Assembly: GCA_937934165.1 (NCBI GenBank)
Contig: CALGZX010000018.1
Coordinates: 1 to 64,000 of the forward strand
DNA: 64,000 nt
DNA from: an uncultured Collinsella sp.
GTDB taxonomy: Bacteria > Actinomycetota > Coriobacteriia > Coriobacteriales > Coriobacteriaceae
Direction of reading: 5' to 3'
The notes under the pieces were generated by a model. That model ran no database searches, was not told where the DNA came from, and saw only the letters and a program-made list of their open reading frames with translations. The position numbers and the translations under genes were made by a program. This document shows positions 43,070 to 51,295 of this stretch, piece by piece. How positions within the stretch are numbered: the first letter of the stretch is position 1; every line of letters begins with the position of its first letter.

Positions 43070-43145
43070 TGGAGCCAGCGACCGGGCTCGAACCGGTGAC
43101 CCCCGCTTTACGAGAGCGGTGCTCTACCAACTGAGCTACGCTGGC
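43070..43145 (-). tRNA. tRNA-Thr (anticodon CGT)
   Basis: 76 nt with encoded CCA. Acceptor GCCAGCG/CGCTGGC, D arm GCTC...GAGC, anticodon stem CCGCT/AGCGG around CTCGTAA, T arm with GGTTCGAGCC. The anticodon CGT reads ACG. Confidence 0.97.
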
Positions 43146-43302
43146 GGCCATGTGGTGACGCAACTGGGGCGTCAACGGCTGTCTATGATACGGGACATCG
43201 CAAATCCGCGCAAGTGTTCTGACGGCTTTTCTCACTTTAAATGCACTAATATTGGAGACGTGATGTCCCGCTCGTATGGGTCTCAAACAGAATGGGGCAG
43301 CC

Positions 43303-43782
43303 ATGGCTCAACCTAAGATCCTTCTCACGCGTATCGATGACCGTTTCATTTACGGGCAAGACGTTGAGCTGTGGAACGAAGCCGTGGGTTCCAACCTTGT
43401 TTTAATCGTCAACGATGAGATCGCGGCGGATTCGCGCCAATGGGCACCCATGAGGGTGGCGGCGCCGGAAGGCGTTTGGACGCGGTTTTTCTCGGTGCAA
43501 AGGACCATCGACATCATTCATACCGCAACGCCGCGTCAATGGATTCTGATCATGGTAGACTCACCCGTCGATGCGCTCGCGTTGGTTAAGGGTGGTGTGC
43601 CAATAACCAAGATCAGCATCGGCCATATGCAAGCGGGGGAGGGCAAGCGCCCCATAACGCCCGCGGTTGCCGTGAGCGACGCAGACGTTGCTGCCCTCAA
43701 AGAACTGCAGGCGCTCGGCGTAGAGCTAGAAATCCGCTATCTCCCCAGCTCCAATCCCGATCCCATCCAACTAGTCATTTAG
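43303..43782 (+). CDS. orphan PTS EIIB of the mannose family without active-site His
   Basis: 159 residues, aligned without gaps to the EIIB at 33562 over the N-terminus (AQPKILLTRIDDRFIYGQD). The phosphorylated His17 is Tyr here, and the next Val is Asp. It cannot accept phosphate in the normal way. No EIIA, EIIC or EIID is adjacent. A regulatory or decaying copy is likely. The start is ATG 43303 with a weak GGGGC; ATG 43276 is an alternative. Its stop lies inside a REP-like palindrome. Confidence 0.88.
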   Translation: MAQPKILLTRIDDRFIYGQDVELWNEAVGSNLVLIVNDEIAADSRQWAPMRVAAPEGVWTRFFSVQRTIDIIHTATPRQWILIMVDSPVDALALVKGGVPITKISIGHMQAGEGKRPITPAVAVSDADVAALKELQALGVELEIRYLPSSNPDPIQLVI

Positions 43783-43801
43783 GAACGTCCCCAATGACTA
43801 G
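43771..43801 (-). repeat. REP-like GGGAC palindrome, overlapping a stop codon
   Basis: CTAGTCATT / AATGACTAG arms; on the minus strand the centre reads GGGGACGTTCCTA. The same 31-bp sequence recurs with a few changes at 61610-61639. The EIIB stop codon (43780-43782) lies within it. Confidence 0.75.
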
Positions 43802-43806
43802 GCAGC

Positions 43807-43840
43807 AAAACGCCCGTCGGCGGTGGTGCCGGCGGGCGCT
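43807..43840 (-). terminator. terminator of galM
   Basis: CGCCCGTCGGC / GCCGGCGGGCG stem with AAAA on the left (TTTT on the minus strand). Confidence 0.75.
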
Positions 43841-43866
43841 GCTGTGCGATATGTCGCGTTATGGGC

Positions 43867-44919
43867 TTAGTGCCTCATAAAGTGGTATTCGATCACATTG
43901 CTGTAGGGGTGACCCGGGCCCACAATGCCCTGCGGGAACAGCGGCTGGTGCGGCGTGTCGGGGTACATCTCTGCCTCGAGGGCAAAGCCGGCGCCCCAGC
44001 CATAGTTGGCATCGTCCTTGGCATGCTCGTCGCCCAGCCAGTTGCCGGTGTAGAGCTGCACGCCCGGGGCGGTGGTGTAGTAGTCCAGTTCGCGGCCGGT
44101 CCACATCTCCTCAACATGCATCGCGCGGCGCAGATTACGGCCGTACTGATAGCCATCGATGCACAGACAGTGATCGTAGCCACGGGCCTGCTTAATCTGC
44201 GGATCGTCGGCCTCCATGCCAGGAGCGACGGGGCGCAGCTCGCGGAAGTCAAACGGCGTGCCCTCGACCGGAGCAATCTCGCCGGTGGGGATGTTCTGCT
44301 CGTTAATGGGCAGGTAGTGGGCAGCGTTGGCGACAAAGAAGTGCTCACAGTCCATGCCGGCGTTATGGCCGGCAAGGTTAAAGTACGTGTGGTTGGTCAT
44401 GGACACGTAGGTGGCACGGTCGCTCTCGCAGCCATACTCGATACGAAAGACGCCGGTGCGCGTCACGGTAAACACGGCTGTAAAGGTGCGGTTGCCGGGC
44501 AGGCCCAGCTCGCCATCCTCAAGCGAGGTGGTCATGCGCACGGCATTGTGGACCTCGTCGAGCTCAACATCCCATACGCGCTTGTGCAGGCCGTGCTCAA
44601 GATCGCTGTGCAGGTTGTTGACGCTTTCGTTGGCCGGCATATGCCAGTCCGTGCCGTCGATGGTGATTGTGGCGCCCGCGGTGCGGTTTGCCACGGGGCC
44701 GATGGTCGCGCCAAAGCAGGCGGGGTTGTCAAAGTAATCCTCGAGCTTATCGAAGCCCAGCACCACATCGCGCACGTTGCCGGGAATGTCGGGCACATCG
44801 ATACCCAGCACGGTGGCGCCATAGTCCATAATGCGAACGCATATCTCGGGCCCGTTGAGGGTGTAACGATGAACGGGGGTACCGCACGGCGCGGTGCCGA
44901 AAAGCTCGGAAGTGATCAT
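43867..44919 (-). CDS. galM: galactose mutarotase (aldose 1-epimerase)
   Basis: 350 residues. Conserved GalM motifs: DYGATVLGIDVPD, GATIGPVANRTAGA, the first catalytic His in LHSDLEHGLHKRVW, the second in SMTNHTYFNLAGH, and the catalytic Glu near the end (GFALEAEMYPD). It interconverts alpha- and beta-galactose or glucose. The ATG at 44919 follows TAGGAAC; a 20-residue upstream extension has no SD. It is divergent from the DeoR regulator, and the two share a 206-bp promoter region. Confidence 0.95.
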   Translation of the reverse strand: MITSELFGTAPCGTPVHRYTLNGPEICVRIMDYGATVLGIDVPDIPGNVRDVVLGFDKLEDYFDNPACFGATIGPVANRTAGATITIDGTDWHMPANESVNNLHSDLEHGLHKRVWDVELDEVHNAVRMTTSLEDGELGLPGNRTFTAVFTVTRTGVFRIEYGCESDRATYVSMTNHTYFNLAGHNAGMDCEHFFVANAAHYLPINEQNIPTGEIAPVEGTPFDFRELRPVAPGMEADDPQIKQARGYDHCLCIDGYQYGRNLRRAMHVEEMWTGRELDYYTTAPGVQLYTGNWLGDEHAKDDANYGWGAGFALEAEMYPDTPHQPLFPQGIVGPGHPYSNVIEYHFMRH

Positions 44920-45083
44920 TTGGTTCCTAACATCGAGGTATTTCCGACAAACTGTAGCGCGAACAGGCGAGATTATCACTACACCCCACTAAAGCAGGGG
45001 GTATTTTTCTCAAAAAAGTGATGATTGGAGCTGTGCGGGCGTTCATTTTTGACGCGCGCGAGTCTGATACAATTTGTTCGTTA

Positions 45084-45098
45084 TTGTTTGAATGATAT
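45084..45098. promoter_or_regulatory. TTGTTTGAATGATAT element, candidate DeoR site
   Basis: Fourteen of 15 bases match 61086-61100 upstream of the stand-alone EIIA. It lies 28 bp before the DeoR gene. Confidence 0.45.
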
Positions 45099-45125
45099 GC
45101 ACGCATAGAACGGCGAGGATTCATC

Positions 45126-45890
45126 GTGATTAAGGCAGAGCGACAGGATAAGGTTCGTCAGCTGCTCGAAGAGCAGGGCACGGTCTCGGTCAAGGAGATT
45201 TCGGATGCACTGGGTGTCTCGGATATGACGATTCGTCGTGACCTTGAGGAGCTTGCGAGCCTAGGCGAGATCGAGCGCGTGCACGGCGGCGCCCGCAGTG
45301 CACAGGGCCGTCCCCACGCTATGTTGCGCCACGAGTATTCGCACAGCGAAAAGCGCACCAAGCATGCCGAGGAAAAGCTGCAGATCGCGCGCCGCGCTGT
45401 GGAGCTCATCGAGGAGGGCTCGACCATCTTTTTGGGCACGGGCACTACGGTGGAGCAGATGGCCTCGATGCTGCCGGCGTTTCGCCTGCGCATCGTGACT
45501 AATTCGCTTTCGGTGTTTAACCTGCTCGAGGCGCGCGAAGACTGCGACCTGTGCCTCGTGGGCGGTATGTACCGTCGCCGCACCGCCGCTTTTGTGGGGC
45601 CAACGGCCGAGGATACTCTGCGTGCGCTGGGTATCGATGCGGCGTTTATCGGCGCCAACGGCATTCTGGATGGCGACGTGTCTACGTCTAATATGGATGA
45701 GGGTCGTATCCAGCAGCTCGCCTTTAGCAAGGCCGACTCGCGCTATCTGATCGCCGACTCCAGCAAGATCGGCAAGCGCGACTTCTACACCTTCTGTCGT
45801 CTGGACAATTTGGACGCCGTGGTGTGCGAGCCGAGTATCGCCGCCGAGGATCGCGCCGCCATCGAGGAACACACACAGGTCATCTGCTAG
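45126..45890 (+). CDS. DeoR-family sugar-phosphate-responsive regulator
   Basis: 254 residues. N-terminal HTH: VSVKEISDALGVSDMTIRRD, then LEELASLGEIERVHGGAR, the DeoR signature. The C-terminal DeoR sensor domain (GSTIFLGTGTTVEQM, FIGANGI) binds a sugar phosphate such as tagatose-6-P or fructose-1-P. Shared upstream elements suggest that it controls itself and the EIIA at 61179, and perhaps lacAB. Upstream sequence TTTGTTC recurs in the lacAB control region. Confidence 0.93.
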   Translation: MIKAERQDKVRQLLEEQGTVSVKEISDALGVSDMTIRRDLEELASLGEIERVHGGARSAQGRPHAMLRHEYSHSEKRTKHAEEKLQIARRAVELIEEGSTIFLGTGTTVEQMASMLPAFRLRIVTNSLSVFNLLEAREDCDLCLVGGMYRRRTAAFVGPTAEDTLRALGIDAAFIGANGILDGDVSTSNMDEGRIQQLAFSKADSRYLIADSSKIGKRDFYTFCRLDNLDAVVCEPSIAAEDRAAIEEHTQVIC

Positions 45891-46010
45891 CTAACGCTAT
45901 GGGATTGCCAACAAGCGCTGCGGGAGGACTTTTGCCTCCTGTCATCGTGGGGAATCAGCGCGTCAGCGCTACGCGATATGACGCGCAAATGAGGACTCCA
46001 CTATCAAATT

Positions 46011-46229
46011 GTCTCAGTCTGTAACAGCTAGGACCTAAAAACTCGACCAGGTGTTACAGATCGAGATTTTGTCTACCCAGCCATCATCTTTGTCTTGATT
46101 TGTAACAGTTAGACGGCCAAAAGCGAGTCAGATGTTACAGATCTAGATATTTCGAACCGGGTGCCTCCGTTCATCTCAATCTGTAACAATTGGGGCCGAA
46201 AACCCCTGCTAGATGTTACAGATCGAGAC
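46011..46229. repeat. palindromic repeat array A (3 units of 57 bp)
   Basis: Units at 46011-46067, 46092-46148 and 46173-46229, spaced by 24 bp each. Each unit has arms of the type GTCTCGATCTGTAACA and TGTTACAGATCGAGAC with a 25-bp centre that contains AAAA at the tip and short complementary segments. Confidence 0.9.
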
Positions 46230-46254
46230 AAACGGTCTGCTCGGGCCCACCAAA

Positions 46255-46302
46255 ACAAAAAGGCCGCATGCGAACCCGTGGAGGGATTCGCATGCGGCCG
46301 AC
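46255..46302 (-). terminator. terminator of GH1 cassette 1
   Basis: GGCCGCATGCGAA / TTCGCATGCGGCC stem (46262-46299) with a T-run on the minus strand. Confidence 0.88.
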
Positions 46303-46321
46303 AGGGGATATGCGGCAAAAG

Positions 46322-47743
46322 TTAGGCCATGAGCAGGCCGGTCTCCGAGACGTTCTTGTACCAGTACGCGCTCGCCTTGGGATAGCGCTTCTGAGTCTCA
46401 AAGTCGATGTAGAACAGGCCATAGCGCTTGTTGTAGCCGTTGGTCCAGGAGAACTGGTCCTGCAGCGACCACACAAAGTAACCGTCGACGTTCACGCCGC
46501 CGTCGATCGCCTTGAGGATCCACGCGAGATGCTGACGCATATAGTCGATGCGAGGGGCGTCGTCGATAAAGCCGTCCTCGAAGTCGTCCTTATAGCCCAT
46601 GCCGTTCTCGGTGATGTAGATCTTTTTGTAGTTGGGGTAATCGTTCTTAATGCGGAGCAACAGGTCGTACAGGCCCTCGGGATAGATGATCCAGTCCCAA
46701 TCGGTCGTGGGAACGCCTTCGCGCACGCATGCCTCGCCCACGCCCTTGAGGAACCAGCGCGAGGAGCCCTTGTCGCCGGTGCCATTGTGGTTGATGTCGT
46801 TTTCGCCCTCGGCGGCACGCAGAAACTGGCACTTGTAGGTGTTGACGCCCAGGCAATCGTTGTAGGGGAGCGCGGCGGTCAACGCGGCGATGTCCTCGTC
46901 GCGAACGTCGAGCTCGCCGCCGGCGATATGGGCCAGCTTGGTCGCAGCCTCCATGGTGTCGGCTGCATAGTGGCCGCGGAAGGTGGCGTCGAGTACCCAG
47001 CGGTTGTTGATGACGTCGGCCATGCGGGCGGCCTCGCAGTCGGCAGCGCTGTTGGGGTCGAGAGGATACTTGGGCTCCAGGTTCTGGACAATGCCGATCT
47101 CGCCCTCAAAGCCGCCCTCATGGAAGGCGACGACAGCCTTGGCGTGGGCCACCATCATGTTGTGCATGAGCTGGAAGGCCTTGTCCAGGCGGTACTTCTC
47201 GCCGTGCGGCCAGTTGCCGACGATAAAGCTGCCCTCGGCGGTTGCGGGAATCTCGTTAAACGTGAACCAGTGCTTGACCTCGGTGAACTCGGCAAAGCAG
47301 AACTTGGCGTACTCGACAAAGGCATCGATGGTCGTACGCGTCAGGAAGCCCTCGCCGCCGTCCTGGTAGAAGGCCTCGGGCGTGTCAAAGTGATCGAGCG
47401 TGACATAGGGGATAACGCCAGCTTTGTTGCAGGTGGCGAAAAGCTCGTGATAGAAAGCGACGCCCTCGGGGTTAATCTCGCCGGTGCCACTGGGGAAGAT
47501 ACGGCTCCAAGCGATGGAGACGCGAATACCGTTGATGCCAAAGCGCTGGCACAAGTCGATATCGACCGGATACTTGTTGTAGAAATCGCTTGCGGGGTCG
47601 GGGGAGAAGCGACCCTGAGCAGCCAGGAAATCGTCCCAGGGCACTTTGCCCTTGCCGTGCGTGCGGGTCTCGCCCTCAACCTGGTAAGCGGCGGTGGCGC
47701 CGCCAAACACAAAGCCGTCGGGGAACTGCATGGGGTTGGTCAT
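46322..47743 (-). CDS. 6-phospho-beta-glucosidase, GH1 (cassette 1)
   Basis: 473 residues, full-length GH1. Acid/base Glu164 in FTFNEIPAT, nucleophile Glu379 in YITENGMG. The 6-phosphate pocket signature Ser432, Lys439, Tyr441 (SWTNGYNKRYG) marks it as a phospho-glycosidase. It splits the phospho-beta-glycoside imported by the EIICB gene just upstream on the same strand. SD AAAGGATG precedes the ATG. Confidence 0.95.
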   Translation of the reverse strand: MTNPMQFPDGFVFGGATAAYQVEGETRTHGKGKVPWDDFLAAQGRFSPDPASDFYNKYPVDIDLCQRFGINGIRVSIAWSRIFPSGTGEINPEGVAFYHELFATCNKAGVIPYVTLDHFDTPEAFYQDGGEGFLTRTTIDAFVEYAKFCFAEFTEVKHWFTFNEIPATAEGSFIVGNWPHGEKYRLDKAFQLMHNMMVAHAKAVVAFHEGGFEGEIGIVQNLEPKYPLDPNSAADCEAARMADVINNRWVLDATFRGHYAADTMEAATKLAHIAGGELDVRDEDIAALTAALPYNDCLGVNTYKCQFLRAAEGENDINHNGTGDKGSSRWFLKGVGEACVREGVPTTDWDWIIYPEGLYDLLLRIKNDYPNYKKIYITENGMGYKDDFEDGFIDDAPRIDYMRQHLAWILKAIDGGVNVDGYFVWSLQDQFSWTNGYNKRYGLFYIDFETQKRYPKASAYWYKNVSETGLLMA

Positions 47744-47779
47744 GAGTCATCCTTTCTGTGGGATACGAATAGGGAGAGG

Positions 47780-47806
47780 TGCCCGAACTGGGGATCCGGG
47801 CACCAA
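47780..47806 (-). promoter_or_regulatory. intercistronic hairpin, cassette 1
   Basis: GGTGCCCG / CGGGCACC stem in the 75-bp gap between EIICB and GH1, no T-run. The other two cassettes have a hairpin at the same place. Confidence 0.5.
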
Positions 47807-47818
47807 CAGAGGGAGGAA

Positions 47819-49597
47819 CTAGTCGAGGTTCTCACGGAGCCACTTGATGGCGCCAGCGGGGTCGCGGGTGAGGTCGATATATTCCTTACCGCGGGGAGCG
47901 AGCAGCTTAATGCCCAGACGATCAGTGTCGGCCTTCATGTCGTTGTAGTAGCTACGGACCTGCGGGGCGAGCACGATGACATCGTACTGATCCATGATGG
48001 CAGTGTGCTGGCCATAGGCGCCTGCGGAGGAAGCGATGTTCTCTCCGGTCTGTGCGGCACCTTCCTTGATGGCGTTGGCGAGCATGGCAGAGGTGCCGGC
48101 GCCGGCGCACAGGACGAGGACCTTCAGGCCATCGACATCCTTCTTGGCGGATGCATCGGCAGCGGGCTCGGGCTGATCGACGACAGGCTTGTTGTCGGCG
48201 GCGGCAACAGTCGTCTCGACGGAAGCGGTAGCCTGCTCGACAGCGGGCGCAGGGGCGTTGGCGGCGATGGCAGCGGCACCATCGGACTCGAGACCCAGCT
48301 CGGCGGCGCGCTCGGCCTCCTGGTCGCAGAGCAGCTTATCGTATGCCTTCAAGAACGGCAGGTAGATGATGGCGTCCAGCAAGATGATAATCGCGACAAA
48401 TACCAGGGCGATAAGCTGGAAGTTCGTGGTGATGAAGATGCCGATGGGGGCAGGGGTAGCCCAAGGCACCACGAAGGAGAAGCCGTTCATGCCCACGTTA
48501 TCGATAAAGAACTTGGCAACACTCACGTTGACGCAACCGGCGGCAACAAAGGGGATGAGCATGTAGGGGTTAAGGATCATCGGCGCGCCAAAGAGCAGCG
48601 GTTCGTTGACGGCGAAGGCAACAGGAACAATCGAGGCCTTACCGACGGCCTTGAGCTGCTTGGACTTCATAAAGAGAATCAGCAGAAGCGGCACGATGAA
48701 CGTGGCGCCGGTGCCGCCGAACTCACCCACGAGCGACATGTTAAAGGTGAGGGAGTGGGCGGGGTGGCCACCGGCCAGCAGAACCTGCAGGTTCTCGGCC
48801 TGGTTGGCAAGACGGATGGGGTCGATGCCCGGCTGGACGATCGAGGGGCCGTGGACGCCGATAAACCAGAAGAACGCGGTGGCTGCCTGGATAAGGATAA
48901 GGCCAGGATAGGTTTCTGCAGCGGTGAAGAGCGGGGAGAGCAGTTTGATAAGCAGCTCGGAGAACGGAACGCCCATGAGGTTGCGCACGACGACATCGAT
49001 GATGCCGCAGATGATGACAGCACCGCCAAAGGGGATGATGTCGCGGAAGTTCTGAGCGATGGCGCCCGGGACCTCCTTAGGCAGCTTAATGGTCAGATCG
49101 CGCGAGACGCAGAACTTATAGACCCACACGGTAATGAACGCGGCGATATAGGCCGAGAACAGACCGCGCGTGCCCATGCTGGTGCAATCGAAGACCGAAA
49201 GCTCGGAGCCGTTGAACTTGGTGGTGAACTGCGTGACTGCGAGCAGCAGCATGCTGCACTGGGCGGCCACCATGGTGGAACCGTCGTTGAGCACTTTGCC
49301 GGCGGGCATGCGACGGTTCATGGAAGCCGTGAAGTTCTTGGCAGTGGTGCCGGCAACCATGATGCCCATGACGCCCATGGTGAAGTTGTAGAGCTTGTTG
49401 CACCAGTCGATGAGCGGCTGGGGCAGCGTGACGCCGACTACGCCGGGAAGGGTGGCAATGAGCAGAAAGATCGAAGAGGTGAGGACAATGGGCATGCACC
49501 CAAGGAATCCGTCCTTGATGGCCTGGAGGTATATGTTCCTCGAGATCTTCTCAAAGAACGGTTGATGCTTTTCGAGCATCTTTACGATGGCGTCCAT
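47819..49597 (-). CDS. PTS EIICB fusion, lactose/cellobiose family (cassette 1)
   Basis: 592 residues: EIIC (about 1-415, ten or so membrane segments, NEPLLFGAPMILNP motif), an Ala/Pro-rich linker, and EIIB from about 489 with active Cys497 in VLVLCAGAGTSAML. No EIIA domain, so it needs a separate donor such as the EIIA at 61179. It imports and phosphorylates a beta-glucoside. It is divergent from the LacI at 49872; operators lie between. Confidence 0.95.
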   Translation of the reverse strand: MDAIVKMLEKHQPFFEKISRNIYLQAIKDGFLGCMPIVLTSSIFLLIATLPGVVGVTLPQPLIDWCNKLYNFTMGVMGIMVAGTTAKNFTASMNRRMPAGKVLNDGSTMVAAQCSMLLLAVTQFTTKFNGSELSVFDCTSMGTRGLFSAYIAAFITVWVYKFCVSRDLTIKLPKEVPGAIAQNFRDIIPFGGAVIICGIIDVVVRNLMGVPFSELLIKLLSPLFTAAETYPGLILIQAATAFFWFIGVHGPSIVQPGIDPIRLANQAENLQVLLAGGHPAHSLTFNMSLVGEFGGTGATFIVPLLLILFMKSKQLKAVGKASIVPVAFAVNEPLLFGAPMILNPYMLIPFVAAGCVNVSVAKFFIDNVGMNGFSFVVPWATPAPIGIFITTNFQLIALVFVAIIILLDAIIYLPFLKAYDKLLCDQEAERAAELGLESDGAAAIAANAPAPAVEQATASVETTVAAADNKPVVDQPEPAADASAKKDVDGLKVLVLCAGAGTSAMLANAIKEGAAQTGENIASSAGAYGQHTAIMDQYDVIVLAPQVRSYYNDMKADTDRLGIKLLAPRGKEYIDLTRDPAGAIKWLRENLD

Positions 49598-49871
49598 AGA
49601 GCTCCTTTGCTACTTGATGCGCGATGCATGTGGATGGAACTGGTCGTCGATGGATGGTCAGGACTGCCCGGAAACCTTCCTGCTTAAGGAAGGCATTGCG
49701 AAATGACAACGTTGTCATTTCGTTAATGACAACGTAAGACATTTTTGGAAGAGCAACAAGGATATACGGGTGAGCGGTCGATATTGTTCGGTAAACGGTT
49801 GATTTATCAGTCAGGCAGGTAGTGTATGCTAGAACGCAAAAACAAGCGATGTAAAACCGACTGGAGAAGCA
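49598..49871. other. divergent control region, cassette 1
   Basis: A 274-bp region with the LacI operators (49700-49743), a GCGGTCGATATTGTTCGG/GTAAACGGTT element (49774-49800), and a TATGCT -10-like box (49825-49830) for the LacI gene. Confidence 0.6.
49700..49743. promoter_or_regulatory. LacI operators, cassette 1
   Basis: Perfect 22-bp palindrome whose centre is AATGACAACGTTGTCATT (49700-49721), followed by a second half-conserved copy AATGACAACGTAAGACATT (49725-49743). The spacing is about two helix turns. Confidence 0.75.
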
Positions 49872-50882
49872 GTGGCAACGATGGACAAGAAAAATGTCTC
49901 AATGAATGATGTGGCGATTGCCGCTGGTGTTTCTCTCAAGACGGTTTCGCGCGTGATTAACGAGCCCGATAGCGTGCGAGAGTCGACACGCGATAAGGTT
50001 CATTCCGCAATGGAGGCGCTCGGGTTTCGAACCAACTTTGCCGCGCGTTCGCTCAAGTTGGGCCGTTACGGGTGCATCGGCGTGGCGCTGTTCCACTTGT
50101 CGGGCGGTGCCGTGGACATGATTGACGGTATCGCCGACGCCGCCGAAGAGCGAGGCTTTGCTCTCACGATGATCAAAAAGCGGGCAGGGGAGAAGATGAC
50201 CCTTGCCGAAGCGGCGCGTAGGATGTCGCAGCTTCCCGTCGACGGCATGATTTTCAACCTGCGCCAGATGGTCGATGACTTTGATACCTTTGAGGCGCCG
50301 AAAGACCTCAAGACGGTGATTATCACACCGATGGAGCATCCTACCTGCTCCACCGTCAGTGACGACCAAGAGGGCGGCGCGCGCATGGCGTGCGAGTACT
50401 TCTTGGATCATGGTCACAAGAACGTGTATTTCGTTTCGGGTAAGAAAGAGTCGCTGTCGAGCCAGTGCCGTATGAAAGGTTGGCGTGCGGCACTCGAGGC
50501 GCGTGGCATTGAGCCGCCCGAGCCTCTGCAAGGCGATTGGAATGCGGATAGTGGCTATGCCGCGGGCCTTGTGCTTGCCGATAAGCCCGATTGCACGGCG
50601 GTCCTCGCTGCTAACGACTGCATGGCAAACGGCGTGATGATGGCTCTACGTGACAAAGGGCTCAGTGTGCCCGACAACGTGTCCGTGATCGGCTTCGACG
50701 ATGAGCTCTACAAGACGATTCCCAACTCGATTCTGACGTCGGTGAAGTTTCGCCACCGCGAACTGGGCATCCGTGCGCTTAACGAGGTCGTCGCAGGTCT
50801 GGAAGCCCCGAGCTCCAGAAGCCGTACGCTCGTCTCGGGCGTGTTGGTCGAGCGTTCCAGCGTAAGGGATCTGCGGGCGTAG
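49872..50882 (+). CDS. LacI-family regulator (cassette 1)
   Basis: 336 residues. HTH NDVAIAAGVSLKTVSRVINE followed by the periplasmic-binding-like sensor domain (GFDDEL block near 276). It begins with GTG at 49872 (GGAGAAG upstream), with an ATG three codons later as an alternative. It faces away from the EIICB-GH1 operon, and the palindromes between them are its likely operators. It probably represses in the absence of a beta-glucoside phosphate. Confidence 0.94.
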   Translation: MATMDKKNVSMNDVAIAAGVSLKTVSRVINEPDSVRESTRDKVHSAMEALGFRTNFAARSLKLGRYGCIGVALFHLSGGAVDMIDGIADAAEERGFALTMIKKRAGEKMTLAEAARRMSQLPVDGMIFNLRQMVDDFDTFEAPKDLKTVIITPMEHPTCSTVSDDQEGGARMACEYFLDHGHKNVYFVSGKKESLSSQCRMKGWRAALEARGIEPPEPLQGDWNADSGYAAGLVLADKPDCTAVLAANDCMANGVMMALRDKGLSVPDNVSVIGFDDELYKTIPNSILTSVKFRHRELGIRALNEVVAGLEAPSSRSRTLVSGVLVERSSVRDLRA

Positions 50883-50899
50883 ACGTGCTCGGCCTGCTC

Positions 50900-51196
50900 G
50901 TCTAAATCTGTAACAGGTGGGACCCGAAAACTCGGCTAGATGTTACAGATTTAGACAATTCGGCCCGGCTTATTCCGTTTGTCTCGATCTGTAACAGTTA
51001 GGGGTGAAATGACCAGCCAGATGTTACAGATCTAGATTGATTGGATTGACCCATCTGTTTGTCTCGATCTGTAACAACTAGACGGTCAAAAGTGGTCTAC
51101 ATGTTACAGATTGAGATTTTCGGCTTGGCCTGTGCGTTCATCTCGATCTGTAACAGCTAGGACCGAAAAACTCGGCTAGATGTTACAGATTGAGAT
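50900..51196. repeat. palindromic repeat array B (4 units of 57 bp)
   Basis: Units 50900-50956, 50981-51037, 51061-51117, 51140-51196; spacers 24, 23 and 22 bp. The first unit has perfect 16-bp arms (GTCTAAATCTGTAACA and complement) in which AAA and TTT replace the usual bases on both sides, a compensatory change. Confidence 0.92.
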
Positions 51197-51224
51197 GAAC
51201 AGGAGGACGGGTGCGGTCTAAACA

Positions 51225-51263
51225 AAATGGCCCGCGCATCACACATCGATGCACGGGCCATTT
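51225..51263. terminator. terminator of cassette 2
   Basis: AAATGGCCCGCGCATC / GATGCACGGGCCATTT stem with A- and T-rich flanks; usable in both directions. Confidence 0.8.
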
Positions 51264-51295
51264 ATTGTCTGCAAGCGGCAGGTGGTGTCAGCGTC

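Larger units (their letters stand above)
45891..46321. other. convergent gap with repeat array A
   Basis: A 431-bp gap between the DeoR stop and the GH1 stop, holding three 57-bp units (46011-46229) and the GH1 terminator. The first 120 bp contain nothing recognised. Confidence 0.7.
50883..51295. other. convergent gap with repeat array B
   Basis: A 413-bp gap holding four 57-bp units (50900-51196) and the terminator of the cassette 2 operon. Nothing else is seen. Confidence 0.8.

Noticed and set aside
43070..43782. tRNA-Thr as an integration site for the orphan EIIB
   Set aside because: No integrase and no repeat of the tRNA 3' end; the EIIB gene lies on the 5' side of the tRNA.
46190..49687. 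1165-codon open frame on the plus strand
   Set aside because: It is antisense to the GH1 and EIICB genes, which carry complete catalytic motifs; high GC in codon third positions opens the opposite strand. No SD and no family resemblance.
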